From the NCBI RefSeq assembly GCF_003201835.2, contig NZ_CP029289.2:1798001-1862000 (forward strand): a DNA stretch of 64,000 nt, in the 5' to 3' direction. Shown here piece by piece: positions 47,243-56,802 of this stretch; the stretch's first letter is position 1; the number at the start of each line of letters is the position of its first letter. Under the pieces are notes generated by a model, which made no database searches, was not told the DNA's origin, and worked only from the letters and a program-made list of their open reading frames with translations. Origin of the DNA: Acidianus brierleyi (GTDB taxonomy: Archaea > Thermoproteota > Thermoprotei_A > Sulfolobales > Sulfolobaceae). A program made the position numbers and the translations under genes.

Positions 47243-49954
47243 ATGATTGTAGACGAAAAGGAGTACAAGGTAAGGCTATTCAATAATAATTATTATAGGA
47301 AGACTTGTAATGTGTGTAAAACGCCTTTCTGGACAAAAGATAAAGAAAGAACTAATTGTGCAGATATTCCTTGCTCAGACTATTATTTCTTAGATTTGGA
47401 TGTATCAAAGCTTAATCTAAGCGTGAAAGAAGCTAGAAGTAAGTTTCTTAATTTCTTTAAAAGACACGATCATGAAATTATACCACCTAAACCGGTATTA
47501 GCAAGATGGAGAGAAGATCTATATTTAACTATAGCAAGCATAGTAGATTTTCAACCCCAGGTCACTAGTGGATTAGTACCACCACCAGCTAATCCTTTAG
47601 TTATTTCACAGCCATGCATTAGATTGGAAGACATTGATAATGTAGGCATAACTTTTGGAAGGCATCTGACAACATTCGAAATGGGAGGTCATCATGCATT
47701 CAACTATCCAGATAAATACATTTATTGGAAAGACGAAACGGTAGAACTTTCTAAAGAATTTTTTACCGAAGAACTCGGTATACCAGAAGAGTTACTTACA
47801 TTTAAAGAATCTTGGTGGGAAGGAGGAGGAAATGCGGGACCTTCATTTGAAGTAACAGTGGGTGGACTTGAGTTAGCTACTTTAGTATTTATGCAATATG
47901 AAATAAAAGGATCTGATTATATACCCCTTAAACTGAAAATAGTGGATACAGGATATGGTATAGAAAGACTAGCCTGGTTTACTCAAAAGACACCAACAGC
48001 TTTCCATGCCATATATGGAAACTTAGTATATACTTTCTTCAAAAAATTAAACCAGGCTCCAGTAGATGAGGAGATGCTAAAAACTGCAGCAAGACTAGCT
48101 GGTAGAATAGATACAGATCATCCCGAGTCTATCAAATTACACAGAGAAGAGGTAGCCAAAAAAATAGGTGAAAAACTAGAATATGTAGACTCTGAACTTA
48201 CAAGAGCAGCTAGAGTATTCCAAGTATTAGATCATACTAAAACTATAGCTCTAATGCTAGCAGACGGTCTAGTGCCATCTAACTCTGGAGAAGGATATTT
48301 AGGAAGACTATTAATAAGAAGAACATTAAGAACTATGAAACTTCTAGGCGCTAATGCTGATCTTGTGGATTTGATTTCAGAACAAATAAACTATTGGAAA
48401 GAAGATTTTCCAGAAATGTTAAAGAATAAAGATTACATTCTTGACGCAATAGAAAATGAAGAACAGAAATTTAATGAAACCATAAGTAAAATTCCATCAA
48501 TAGTAAATAACCTTAGTAAAAAGAAAAATATAACTGCTGAAGATTTGGCTCAAGTCTATGATTCTAATGGTGTTCCACCAGAGTTACTTACTGAAGAATT
48601 AAAAAAGAAAGGCATAGAACTTCAGATACCCTTCAATTTTTACGCACTAGTAGCTAAAAGACATCAAACTGCTCCTATAAAATCTGAAAAAGAAAAATCT
48701 AGATTAACAAAAGACGTAATTGATTTTGCATCAAAATTTGAGCCAACTAAAAAACTTTACTATACTAATCAATATCTAAGAGAATTTGACGGAAATGTAA
48801 TCGGAGTGTATAAAAATTTTATAATAACTGATCAAACAGTCTTCTACCCAGAAGGCGGAGGTCAGCTTGGAGATAAAGGATTTATAATAACTTCCACTGG
48901 AGAAAAGTATTCTGTAATAGATACTCAAAAAGTGTCTGATGTTATATTGCACATACTTGATAGAGAAGCAAAAATTAACGTTGGGGAGAAAGTTCATGGA
49001 GAAATAGATTGGCAAAGAAGATACAGATTAATGAAACACCATACTGCAACTCATGTTATACTTGCAGCTGCTAAGAAGCTTCTAGGAGATCATATATGGC
49101 AAGCTGGTGCAGAAAAAACTCCAGAAAAAGCTAGATTAGATATAACCCACTATAAAATGCTTTCTAAAGAAGAAATCAGAAAAATAGAAGATATGGCAAA
49201 CTTTGTTATAAACGATAGGAGGCCAGTTAACGCTTTTGAAATGAATAGGACAGAGGCAGAAACTAAATTTGGAGTATCGATATACGAAGGGGGAGTTCCA
49301 AATAAGGCCTCAATTAGATTGCTAGAAATTAAAGACTGGGACGTAGAAAGTTGTGGAGGAACTCATGTATCCAATACTAGTGAAATAGGGGCTATAAAAA
49401 TTGTTAATGTTGAAAAAATTCAAGATGGAGTAATAAGGCTTGAATACGTTGCAGGAGATATGGTAACAAACTACGCAAGAGAAATAGAAGATGAGATAGA
49501 TAAAACTTCTGAAATTCTAGGTGTTGATAGGTCTCAATTGGAAATTAGGTCACAAAGATTTATTGAAGACAAGAAAAAAGTTGATGAATTACTTAATGAA
49601 TATAGAAAATGGTATATAGAATATTTGTTAGAAAATTCTAGTAAAGAAATATATAATGGCGTAAATATATTGATTTTGAAAAATATAATAGATCAGGAGA
49701 TAGTTAAAGAAATAATGAAAAGATTTACTATTGATAGTTCTAAAGTTGTAGTTAATATATATAACAATAATCAAAAGTGGATTATAGAAATAGCTACGTC
49801 TAGTAATATAAAAGTAGATCCAATTTTAGATAACTTGAGAAAGATAGGAGGAAAAGGCGGAGGAAAAGGGACGTACTGTAACGTAAGTTTTGTTACAGTT
49901 AAAGAAGATGATATTATAAATGCTATTAAACAAGGACTTAAAGGAAGCCTATAA
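47243..49954 (+). CDS. alaS: Alanyl-tRNA synthetase, archaeal type
   Basis: 903 residues. The N-terminal extension with CNVC...CADIPC is typical of archaeal AlaRS. The class II core spans about 55-300 and is followed by the tRNA-recognition helices. The editing domain has HHTATH (about 594-599) and CGGTH, binding zinc, and the C-Ala domain ends in GGKGGGKG. A TATA-like ACTTTTTAATT sits about 31 nt upstream. The 3' end overlaps the next gene by 35 nt. Confidence 0.96.
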   Translation: MIVDEKEYKVRLFNNNYYRKTCNVCKTPFWTKDKERTNCADIPCSDYYFLDLDVSKLNLSVKEARSKFLNFFKRHDHEIIPPKPVLARWREDLYLTIASIVDFQPQVTSGLVPPPANPLVISQPCIRLEDIDNVGITFGRHLTTFEMGGHHAFNYPDKYIYWKDETVELSKEFFTEELGIPEELLTFKESWWEGGGNAGPSFEVTVGGLELATLVFMQYEIKGSDYIPLKLKIVDTGYGIERLAWFTQKTPTAFHAIYGNLVYTFFKKLNQAPVDEEMLKTAARLAGRIDTDHPESIKLHREEVAKKIGEKLEYVDSELTRAARVFQVLDHTKTIALMLADGLVPSNSGEGYLGRLLIRRTLRTMKLLGANADLVDLISEQINYWKEDFPEMLKNKDYILDAIENEEQKFNETISKIPSIVNNLSKKKNITAEDLAQVYDSNGVPPELLTEELKKKGIELQIPFNFYALVAKRHQTAPIKSEKEKSRLTKDVIDFASKFEPTKKLYYTNQYLREFDGNVIGVYKNFIITDQTVFYPEGGGQLGDKGFIITSTGEKYSVIDTQKVSDVILHILDREAKINVGEKVHGEIDWQRRYRLMKHHTATHVILAAAKKLLGDHIWQAGAEKTPEKARLDITHYKMLSKEEIRKIEDMANFVINDRRPVNAFEMNRTEAETKFGVSIYEGGVPNKASIRLLEIKDWDVESCGGTHVSNTSEIGAIKIVNVEKIQDGVIRLEYVAGDMVTNYAREIEDEIDKTSEILGVDRSQLEIRSQRFIEDKKKVDELLNEYRKWYIEYLLENSSKEIYNGVNILILKNIIDQEIVKEIMKRFTIDSSKVVVNIYNNNQKWIIEIATSSNIKVDPILDNLRKIGGKGGGKGTYCNVSFVTVKEDDIINAIKQGLKGSL

Positions 49955-50543
49955 AGATTATAAATATCTATTAAATAGAGGTTATAGTAGAAAAATCGCT
50001 CTAGAATTGATATCGTCTAGATATTTTTTATCTGAATTGCAAAGACTTATTTTATATAGATGTACTCATTCTGATAATGAAATATCTTACATACAGAGCA
50101 AGATATCAACTGAAAATAATATTGTCGTTGATGGATTTAATATCGCTATAACACTAATCAATATATTAGATAATGATAACGCATTTTTATGCGATGATGG
50201 ATTCATTAGAGACTTAGGCTTAGGTAAAAAGAAAGAAGATGAGAGAATCTTAGATATATTAATTCTTGTTTCAGAATACTGTGTCTGGAAAAAATTCTCT
50301 TGTGAAATAATATTAGACTCTCAAATAAGTAATAGTGGAAAAATTGCTGAAAAATTAAGGCAAAAGCACGTCACTGCCAAAACTGTTAACAAAGCTGATA
50401 AAGAAGTTATAATAAGCAATAAAACTATAGCTAGCAATGATTTTGTAATTCTAATGAATTCTTCAAAAATAGTAGACTTACTTGGTAAAATGGTAAAAGA
50501 CAGTTATATAAAGTTAGTAAAAATACCAGAAGACCTAAGCTAA
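49920..50543 (+). CDS. DUF434 family protein
   Basis: 207 residues. KEAYKDYKYLLNRGYSRKIAL and VVDGFNIAITLINIL (an N-terminal helical region then a PIN/NYN-like strand) match DUF434 with its C-terminal companion domain. The VDGFN pattern resembles the start of NYN-type nucleases, which is suggestive only. It overlaps alaS by 35 nt. Confidence 0.75.
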   Translation: MLLNKDLKEAYKDYKYLLNRGYSRKIALELISSRYFLSELQRLILYRCTHSDNEISYIQSKISTENNIVVDGFNIAITLINILDNDNAFLCDDGFIRDLGLGKKKEDERILDILILVSEYCVWKKFSCEIILDSQISNSGKIAEKLRQKHVTAKTVNKADKEVIISNKTIASNDFVILMNSSKIVDLLGKMVKDSYIKLVKIPEDLS

Positions 50544-50589
50544 CCTAAGCTAAGAAAAATCTTTAAGGTAGTTCTAATCTAATTACTCT

Positions 50590-50685
<96 letters not shown>

Positions 50686-50779
50686 TAGATTAGGTATTAT
50701 AAAAGTATTCCCTTAGATGATACACGTTACATTTATAAATTCTAAAAGTAGAACTTCACTCGGGGCATAAGAAAAGAAG

Positions 50780-51169
50780 ATGTCAGAGGAAGCAGTTTTC
50801 CAAACCTCTTCTGAAGATAGGATAATAGGGAAGCACGTGTTTGGGAATCTATATGGAATTGAACCAGATATCTTAAATGACAAAGATCTCCTACAAAATC
50901 TAGTTTTGCAAGCTGTAAAGATAGCTAATATGAATCTAGTTGAAGTAAAGTCTTGGAGTTTCGGTGGAAAGAAGGGAGGCGTATCAGTAATAGCCCTCGT
51001 TGAAGAAAGCCATATAGCTCTACATACATGGAACGAGTATAACTATGCAACGCTTGATGTATACACTTGTGGAGAAAACAGCGATCCAGCGGCAGCTTTC
51101 AAGTTTATAACAGATAATTTAAAGCCCAAAAAATATCAGGTATTCTACGCAGATAGAAGTTCAGAGTGA
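50780..51169 (+). CDS. Pyruvoyl-dependent decarboxylase proenzyme of the SpeH type, probably arginine decarboxylase
   Basis: 129 residues. Self-cleavage is expected at Glu76-Ser77 (EESHIALHTW), giving a pyruvoyl group on the new N-terminus; the catalytic Cys lies in DVYTCGE. Sulfolobales have two such paralogues, an AdoMet decarboxylase and an arginine decarboxylase evolved from it. The gene next to HMG-CoA synthase is, as I recall, the arginine decarboxylase in S. solfataricus, so I prefer that. TATA-like CATTTATAAA at about 50728 gives a leader of ~20 nt. Confidence 0.82.
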   Translation: MSEEAVFQTSSEDRIIGKHVFGNLYGIEPDILNDKDLLQNLVLQAVKIANMNLVEVKSWSFGGKKGGVSVIALVEESHIALHTWNEYNYATLDVYTCGENSDPAAAFKFITDNLKPKKYQVFYADRSSE

Positions 51170-51242
51170 GCTGAGGGCTATCATCTATCAAGTTTTTTGT
51201 TTCATCACATGATATTTTTTGTTATTTATCTTTAAATTTTTT

Positions 51243-51302
51243 TATAGACAGTTGTCTATAGGGGTATTAGACAATTGTAGAAAATCTTTAAAAATGTCTA
51301 TA
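51243..51302 (+). promoter_or_regulatory. Operator-like dyad and half-sites with promoter of the mevalonate operon
   Basis: 51243-51260 is a perfect inverted repeat, TATAGACA-GT-TGTCTATA. A second imperfect copy (TAGACAATTGTAG) is at 51268-51280, and an exact half-site TGTCTATA is at 51295-51302 between the TATA box (TTTAAAAAT, 51287-51295) and the leaderless ATG at 51316. The layout suggests a dimeric regulator binding both upstream of and downstream of the TATA box. Confidence 0.7.
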
Positions 51303-51315
51303 GCGTATAATAATA

Positions 51316-52365
51316 ATGCATAGCGGTATAGTTGGTTGGGGATCTTATATCCCCAAATATAGAATTAAAGTTGACGAGATAGCAGAAACTTGGGGAAGAG
51401 AAAGGGCAGTAGTAAAAACCTTAGGTCTTACTGAGAAATCCGTACCTTCGCCAGATGAAGATTCTACTACAATGGCTTTTGAGTCCACAGTAAATGCTCT
51501 AAATCGAGCAAGAATAAATCCAGAAGAAATAGGTGCTGTATTATTCGGTTCAGAATCAAAAGTTTATGCAGTTAAGCCTACATCGTCGTTTATAATAGAT
51601 GCTATAGGAGCCTCTAATTATTCAGTAAGTGCAGATTTAGAATTTGCTTGCAGAGCAGCATCAGCAGGACTTAGAATGGCATTATCCATGGTAGATACAA
51701 ATCAAGTTAAATACGCACTAGTTATAGGCTCTGATACTGCTCAATCTAATCCAGGAGATATATTAGAACTTAGTTCTGCAGCAGCTTCTATATCATTTAT
51801 AGTAGGCAAAGATACGGAATCTGTAGCTATAGCAGAAGCATCAACGTCTTATACTTCAGATACTCCAGATTTTTGGAGAAGAGATGGAGTCCCTTACCCA
51901 CTGCATGGAGAAGCCTTTACTGGTGAACCTGCATATTTCGCACACATATTATATGCTGTAAATAAATTACTCCAAGATTCTGGACTAAGAATTTCTGACT
52001 TTGATTACTTCATATTTCATCAGCCAAATGGTAAATTTCCTCTTCAAATATCTAAAAAACTAGGAATACCTCTTGAAAAAGTTAAGCCTGGCTTAGTCTC
52101 CACGTATATAGGTAATCCTTATAATGCTTCTGCACTATTAGGATTAGCAAAGGTTCTAGATTTTGCAAAGCCTGGGCAGAGAATTTTAGTAGCTCCGTTT
52201 GGAAGTGGTGCAGGAAGTGACGCATTTAGCTTTGTTACCACTGATAAGATCTCTGAAAGACAAAAATTAGCTCATAGTGTAGATTTCTATATAAATAATA
52301 AGAAAATTGTAAGTTATGCACATTATGCTAAATATACTAACAAATATAAGGTGTATGAACAATGA
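51316..52365 (+). CDS. Hydroxymethylglutaryl-CoA synthase
   Basis: 349 residues. Thiolase-fold enzyme: VGWGSYIPKYRI start, catalytic Cys in LEFACRAASAGL, His in FHQPNGKFP, Asn in GNPYNASAL. Joins acetyl-CoA and acetoacetyl-CoA to HMG-CoA. In archaea it forms a channelling complex with a thiolase and a DUF35 protein, which follow here with 4-nt overlaps. Leaderless start. Confidence 0.95.
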   Translation: MHSGIVGWGSYIPKYRIKVDEIAETWGRERAVVKTLGLTEKSVPSPDEDSTTMAFESTVNALNRARINPEEIGAVLFGSESKVYAVKPTSSFIIDAIGASNYSVSADLEFACRAASAGLRMALSMVDTNQVKYALVIGSDTAQSNPGDILELSSAAASISFIVGKDTESVAIAEASTSYTSDTPDFWRRDGVPYPLHGEAFTGEPAYFAHILYAVNKLLQDSGLRISDFDYFIFHQPNGKFPLQISKKLGIPLEKVKPGLVSTYIGNPYNASALLGLAKVLDFAKPGQRILVAPFGSGAGSDAFSFVTTDKISERQKLAHSVDFYINNKKIVSYAHYAKYTNKYKVYEQ

Positions 52366-53447
52366 GCGTGAATATTGCTTCATACTCAATGCTAAAAGTA
52401 GATAGATATTATGAGACTAATCTAACCAATTTATCTGTAGCTGCTGCAAAAGAGATAATAGAAAATTTGAAAGATAGTTTCAAGCCAGATATTTTAATTT
52501 TCGCAAATTCTTATTCAGAAAAAACATCTAACCAAGTTTTATTATCAACAAAGTTAACTAATATATTAGGCTACTCTGTTCCATCATTCAGGATAGAAAA
52601 TGGAGATGCCAGTGGAGGTGCGGCTATATTTACAGCATACAATTTAATAAAGTCTGGAGAAATAAAATCTGCTTTAATTATTGGTTCAGAAAAACTTTCC
52701 GACTTTCCATCAAATTATCTAAACGAAATTCTTACAGAAAATATGGATGAAGAATTCTCAGAAAGACTTGGTATACTACCACAATCATTTGCTGCACTAC
52801 AAATGAAAACATATATGAAAAAATATAATGTCGACTACGACTACTTTAGTAACTGGCCATATTTCATGCATAAATATGGGTCAGAAAATCCTTATGCATA
52901 TTTAAAGTTCGCAGTGGATAAGAAAACAATACTGGATTCTCAGCTTATTTCAGAACCTATGAGATTATTTGATACTGCACCTAGAGCAGATGGAGCAGCA
53001 GCTATACTTGTTACAAACGATGAAATAGCTAGAAAACTTACTGACTCTCCAGTAAAAATTTCTAAAGTAACATCGTCTACTGCTGACATAAAAATTGGAG
53101 AAATTCCTAGCTTAAAGGAGGCTTATAATAAACTTGGAAAATTCAACCCAGATCTTATAGAAATTCATGACTCATATAGTATATATGCAGCTTTAATTTT
53201 AGAAGAATTAGGCTTTACTAAGGGAAAATCTTTATCTGAACTAGATAACTTACCAATAAATTATAGTGGAGGACTTAAATCTAGGGGTTACCCCGGAGGA
53301 GCTACTGGAATATATCAAATAGCTGAGGCTACAATGCAATTACTAGGTAATTTCCCAGGAAAAAGAGTTCCATCAAGCGAAAAAGCATTAGTAATTTCAA
53401 TGGACGACTTAGGTAATACAACATATTTAACTCAGTTGACGAGGTGA
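52362..53447 (+). CDS. Thiolase-like protein without any cysteine (probable structural subunit)
   Basis: 361 residues, archaeal acetyl-CoA C-acetyltransferase fold. The nucleophile region that normally reads ACASGG is GDASGG, with Asp82 in place of the Cys, and the normally catalytic GHPxGATG reads GYPGGATG. HDSYSIYAAL keeps its His. There is no Cys in the whole protein, so classical thiolase chemistry is impossible. Position between HMG-CoA synthase and the DUF35 gene suggests it keeps the structural role in the complex while another thiolase supplies acetoacetyl-CoA. Confidence 0.85.
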   Translation: MSVNIASYSMLKVDRYYETNLTNLSVAAAKEIIENLKDSFKPDILIFANSYSEKTSNQVLLSTKLTNILGYSVPSFRIENGDASGGAAIFTAYNLIKSGEIKSALIIGSEKLSDFPSNYLNEILTENMDEEFSERLGILPQSFAALQMKTYMKKYNVDYDYFSNWPYFMHKYGSENPYAYLKFAVDKKTILDSQLISEPMRLFDTAPRADGAAAILVTNDEIARKLTDSPVKISKVTSSTADIKIGEIPSLKEAYNKLGKFNPDLIEIHDSYSIYAALILEELGFTKGKSLSELDNLPINYSGGLKSRGYPGGATGIYQIAEATMQLLGNFPGKRVPSSEKALVISMDDLGNTTYLTQLTR

Positions 53448-53452
53448 TAAAG

Positions 53453-53854
53453 ATGAAGATCTTTCCACCACAAATATGGAGAAATAAAGAAACTATGTAT
53501 AGATTAATTGCAGGAAAATGCGAAAAATGTGGCAACATAATATTCCCATATAGGGATGTATGCAATAAATGTGGATCTACGAAAATTAATAAAATAAAAC
53601 TTAGTGGAAGAGGAACATTATTAACTTATACTACAAATTATCAACAGTTACCTGGATTAGAGAAAGTAACACCTACATATATAGGCTTAATAAGATTAGA
53701 TGAAGGAATAGAAATCGTGGCTCCATTAACAGATATCGACGAAGATTTGAAAGATAACACGAGAGTAGAAGCTACAATTAGGAGAGTAAAATCAGATTCT
53801 AATAATGGTTTAATAGAGTATGGTATAAAATTTAGGCCGGTCGAAAATGAATAA
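53453..53854 (+). CDS. DUF35 OB-fold zinc-ribbon protein, bridging subunit of the HMG-CoA synthase complex
   Basis: About 133 residues. Rubredoxin-like ribbon CEKCG and CNKCG at about 24-44, then an OB fold (GRGTLLTYTTNY). GAGGTGA precedes the ATG at 53453. In archaea this protein bridges thiolase and HMG-CoA synthase and forms the CoA channel. Overlaps the reductase gene by 8 nt. Confidence 0.9.
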   Translation: MKIFPPQIWRNKETMYRLIAGKCEKCGNIIFPYRDVCNKCGSTKINKIKLSGRGTLLTYTTNYQQLPGLEKVTPTYIGLIRLDEGIEIVAPLTDIDEDLKDNTRVEATIRRVKSDSNNGLIEYGIKFRPVENE

Positions 53855-55080
53855 AATAGAAGAAGTAGTAGATAAAGTTGTATCAGGAGAGATCTCCCTA
53901 CATGATATAGATAATTATTTAGAAGCCAATGCTGCTATGGTAGCTAGAAGATTAGCTATAGAAAAAATTACTGGTGCAAAGTTGCCTTCTATAGGATCTA
54001 CTATTTTAGATTATTCAGAAATAAAAGGAAGAAATGCCGAAAATGTCATAGGAGGAATCCAAATACCAGTAGGTATAGCAGGACCTATAAGGATAAACGG
54101 TGATTACGCTAAAGGAGAGTTTTTTCGTGCCAATGGCTACTACTGAAGGAGCGCTTATAGCTAGCGTAAACAGAGGAATGAAAGCAATACATGAGTCTGG
54201 AGAAGTTATAACGAAAATATTTTTCGATGGTATGGCTAGAGCTCCTGTTTTCAAATTCAATAGCATAAAAGATGCATATAATTTTGTAAGATGGGTAAAA
54301 GATTCATTTAACAAAATAAAGGATATAGCAGAAAGTACAACATCTCATGGCAAACTTCTAGATATACAGACATTTATTCTATCTAACAATGTATGGCTAA
54401 GATTCGTGTTTGAAACTGGAGACGCTATGGGCATGAACATGGCAACTATTGCTTCCGAGGAAATATGTGATTTCATCGAAAATAATTTTGAAGGGGCTAC
54501 TTGCATAGCAGTAAGTGGAAACATGTGTAGTGATAAGAAACAGTCAATAACTAACACCGTATTTGGTAGAGGAAAATCAGTATCTGCAGAAATTATTATT
54601 CCTAAGGATACAGTTAAAAATATTCTTCACACTACTGCAGAAGCAATAACTGAGGTTAATTTAAGGAAAAACTGGCTAGGAAGCGCAAGAGCAGGAAATA
54701 TTTACCAGTTTAATGCTCATTTTGCAAATATAATAGCTGCAATATTTCTTGCAACTGGTCAAGATATGGCTCAAGTTGTAGAAAGTAGTTCTGGATATAC
54801 ATGGACAGAAAATAGAGACGGTGATCTATACATTTCTATAACACTTCCTTCTTTGGAGATAGGTACTGTTGGAGGAGGAACAAGACTTCCAACTCAAAGA
54901 GAGGCATTAAGTATAATGGGAGTAGAAGGAAGTGGAGATCCGGCAGGGAGTAATGCGAAAAAATTTGCTGAAATAACAGCTGCTTCTGTCCTGTCAGGAG
55001 AATTAAATCTTTTATCTGCACTAGCAAATAAGGAACTGGGTAAAGCCCACAAGAAACTAGGAAGAAACCTCAAAGCTTAA
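53847..55080 (+). CDS. hmgA: HMG-CoA reductase, class I, frameshifted in this sequence
   Basis: The two reading frames are 53847-54146 and 54100-55080. Together they encode a complete reductase of about 410 residues: N-terminal helical domain, IPVGIAGP, then after the junction PMATTEGALIASVNRG, GDAMGMNMAT, the NADP motif region and GTVGGGTRLPTQ. The break is at a T6 run (54120-54125): with five T the frame reads EFFVPMATTEG without a gap. An essential step of archaeal lipid synthesis, so a real null mutation is unlikely. Last gene of the operator-controlled mevalonate operon. Confidence 0.9.
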
Positions 55081-55103
55081 TTTTTTAAACAAAATAGTAT
55101 CTA

Positions 55104-56399
55104 ATGATGGAAATTCCTAAAGAACTCGAAAAGGTAATTGAATTAACAAAAGAACAAAACAAATGGAGAAGGACGGAGACAATAAACCTTATTGCATCAG
55201 AAAACGTGATGAGCCCTATAGCTGAATCTGTTTATATGAGCGATTTTATGTCAAGATATGCTGAAGGAAAACCTTTCAAAAGATTCTATCAAGGAACGAA
55301 ATATGTGGATGAAATGGAGACATTAGCTATGGATCTGCTTAATGAAATAACCCCAAGTAAGCTCTCGGACCTAAGACCGACAAGCGGAACCATAGCTAAT
55401 GCTGCAGTATTTAGAGTTTTAGCTAACCCTGGAGATAAAGCCTTAATAACTAAAGTTCAAGCAGGTGCTCATGTAAGTCATACTAGGTTTGGAACTTTAG
55501 GAGCTTTGGGTATAGAACACATAGAAATGCCATACGATATGGAGAATATGAACGTTGATGTAGAAAAGGCATCAAAAATGATAGAAGAAGTTAAGCCTAA
55601 ATTTGTAGTTTTAGGTGCTAGCTTATTTTTATTCCCTCATCCTGCAAAAGAATTAGCCCCAATAGTTCATTCTGTTAATTCAAAACTAATTTATGATGCA
55701 GCCCACGTTTATGGCCTAATAGCTGGTAAAGAATGGGATAACCCTCTTGACGAGGGAGCAGATATTATGACTATATCAACGCACAAAACTTTCCCTGGAC
55801 CTCAAGGTGGCGCAATATTATCCAACAATGAAGAGGTGTTTAAACAAATATCAAAGACAATATTTCCGTGGTTTGTAAGTAACCATCACCTGCATAGATT
55901 GCCAGCTACCGCCGTAACTGCCATAGAAATGAAATATTTTGGGAACGAATATGCTTCTCAGATAGTTAAAAATGCTAAAGCATTAGCGTCGTCTTTAGCA
56001 GAAAGAGGTTTCAAAGTTATAGCAGAACATTTAGGTTATACTAGAAGCCATCAAATAGCCGTGGATGTCAAAAAATTCGGTGGTGGAGCAAAAGTAGCAA
56101 AAATGCTTGAAGATGTAAATATTATAGTAAATAAAAACTTATTACCTTATGATCCTCCAGAAGCTGTCTCAAATCCAAGCGGATTAAGAATAGGTGTTCA
56201 AGAGATGACAAGGTTCGGAATGAAAGAAGGAGATATGGAAGAAATAGCAGACTTAATGAAACAAACAGTAGAAGGTAAAGATACTAACGAAATCAAAAAG
56301 AAGGTTATAGAATTTAGAAGCAGATTCTTGGAACCAAAATATACATTCAATGTAGATCTAAAAAACTATTCAAATAAAAACATTCCAATGCTTATCTAA
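55104..56399 (+). CDS. glyA: Serine hydroxymethyltransferase
   Basis: 431 residues. NLIASENVMSP, GSGT-like SGTIANAAVF, PLP Lys in MTISTHKTFPGPQGG, and RIGVQEMTRFGM. Interconverts serine and glycine, in archaea with a modified pterin, in keeping with the pterin genes in this window. ATG pair 55104/55107. The 3' end overlaps uspA by 8 nt. Confidence 0.95.
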   Translation: MMEIPKELEKVIELTKEQNKWRRTETINLIASENVMSPIAESVYMSDFMSRYAEGKPFKRFYQGTKYVDEMETLAMDLLNEITPSKLSDLRPTSGTIANAAVFRVLANPGDKALITKVQAGAHVSHTRFGTLGALGIEHIEMPYDMENMNVDVEKASKMIEEVKPKFVVLGASLFLFPHPAKELAPIVHSVNSKLIYDAAHVYGLIAGKEWDNPLDEGADIMTISTHKTFPGPQGGAILSNNEEVFKQISKTIFPWFVSNHHLHRLPATAVTAIEMKYFGNEYASQIVKNAKALASSLAERGFKVIAEHLGYTRSHQIAVDVKKFGGGAKVAKMLEDVNIIVNKNLLPYDPPEAVSNPSGLRIGVQEMTRFGMKEGDMEEIADLMKQTVEGKDTNEIKKKVIEFRSRFLEPKYTFNVDLKNYSNKNIPMLI

Positions 56400-56802
56400 C
56401 TGTTATAACAGTTATAGGTGCATTAGCAGTAACTGATAATGCTGTAGATCCGATGTTTATGTCACTATTTACAGAAGTTCCTCTAGCGCCTAATATTATG
56501 GCATCAAAAGTATCTTCTGAAATTGTTTTTAAAATTTCGTTTGCAACGCTACTTTCTTTACTCATATTAATAACCTTAAAATCATATTCTATTTTCTGAC
56601 CAATTCTTTCCTCTATTTTTTTCTTGACATGTGAAACCTCGTCACATTGTGAGCATACGTATACTACTGTTATCTTAGACCCATATCTCATGCTAAAGTC
56701 TTCTGCAAGATCCAAAGCCCTCAAACTGTTCTCAGAACCATCAATTGGAACAAGCACTTTTCTAAACCATAAACTTACTGTATATGTAGGCTCATATGTC
56801 AT
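56392..56802 (-). CDS. Universal stress protein, UspA family
   Basis: 136 residues. KVLVPIDGSENSLRAL at the start and the ATP-binding-type G-x2-G-x9-G-S/T motif GARGTSVNSDINIGSTA at about 106-122 are present. Overlaps the end of the GAPDH gene by 4 nt (ATGA), so it belongs to the pgk-gap transcript. Role unknown. Confidence 0.9.
   Translation of the reverse strand: MTYEPTYTVSLWFRKVLVPIDGSENSLRALDLAEDFSMRYGSKITVVYVCSQCDEVSHVKKKIEERIGQKIEYDFKVINMSKESSVANEILKTISEDTFDAIILGARGTSVNSDINIGSTALSVTANAPITVITVR

Noticed and set aside
51170..51242. C/D box guide RNA on the minus strand near the SpeH-type gene
   Set aside because: A GTGATGA C-box-like string exists, but no CTGA D box at a suitable distance on the same strand.
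54100..55080. Separate short HMG-CoA reductase starting at 54100
   Set aside because: Its first residues precede the conserved domain only by an out-of-frame reading of the same DNA; a one-base homopolymer shift joins it to the preceding frame.
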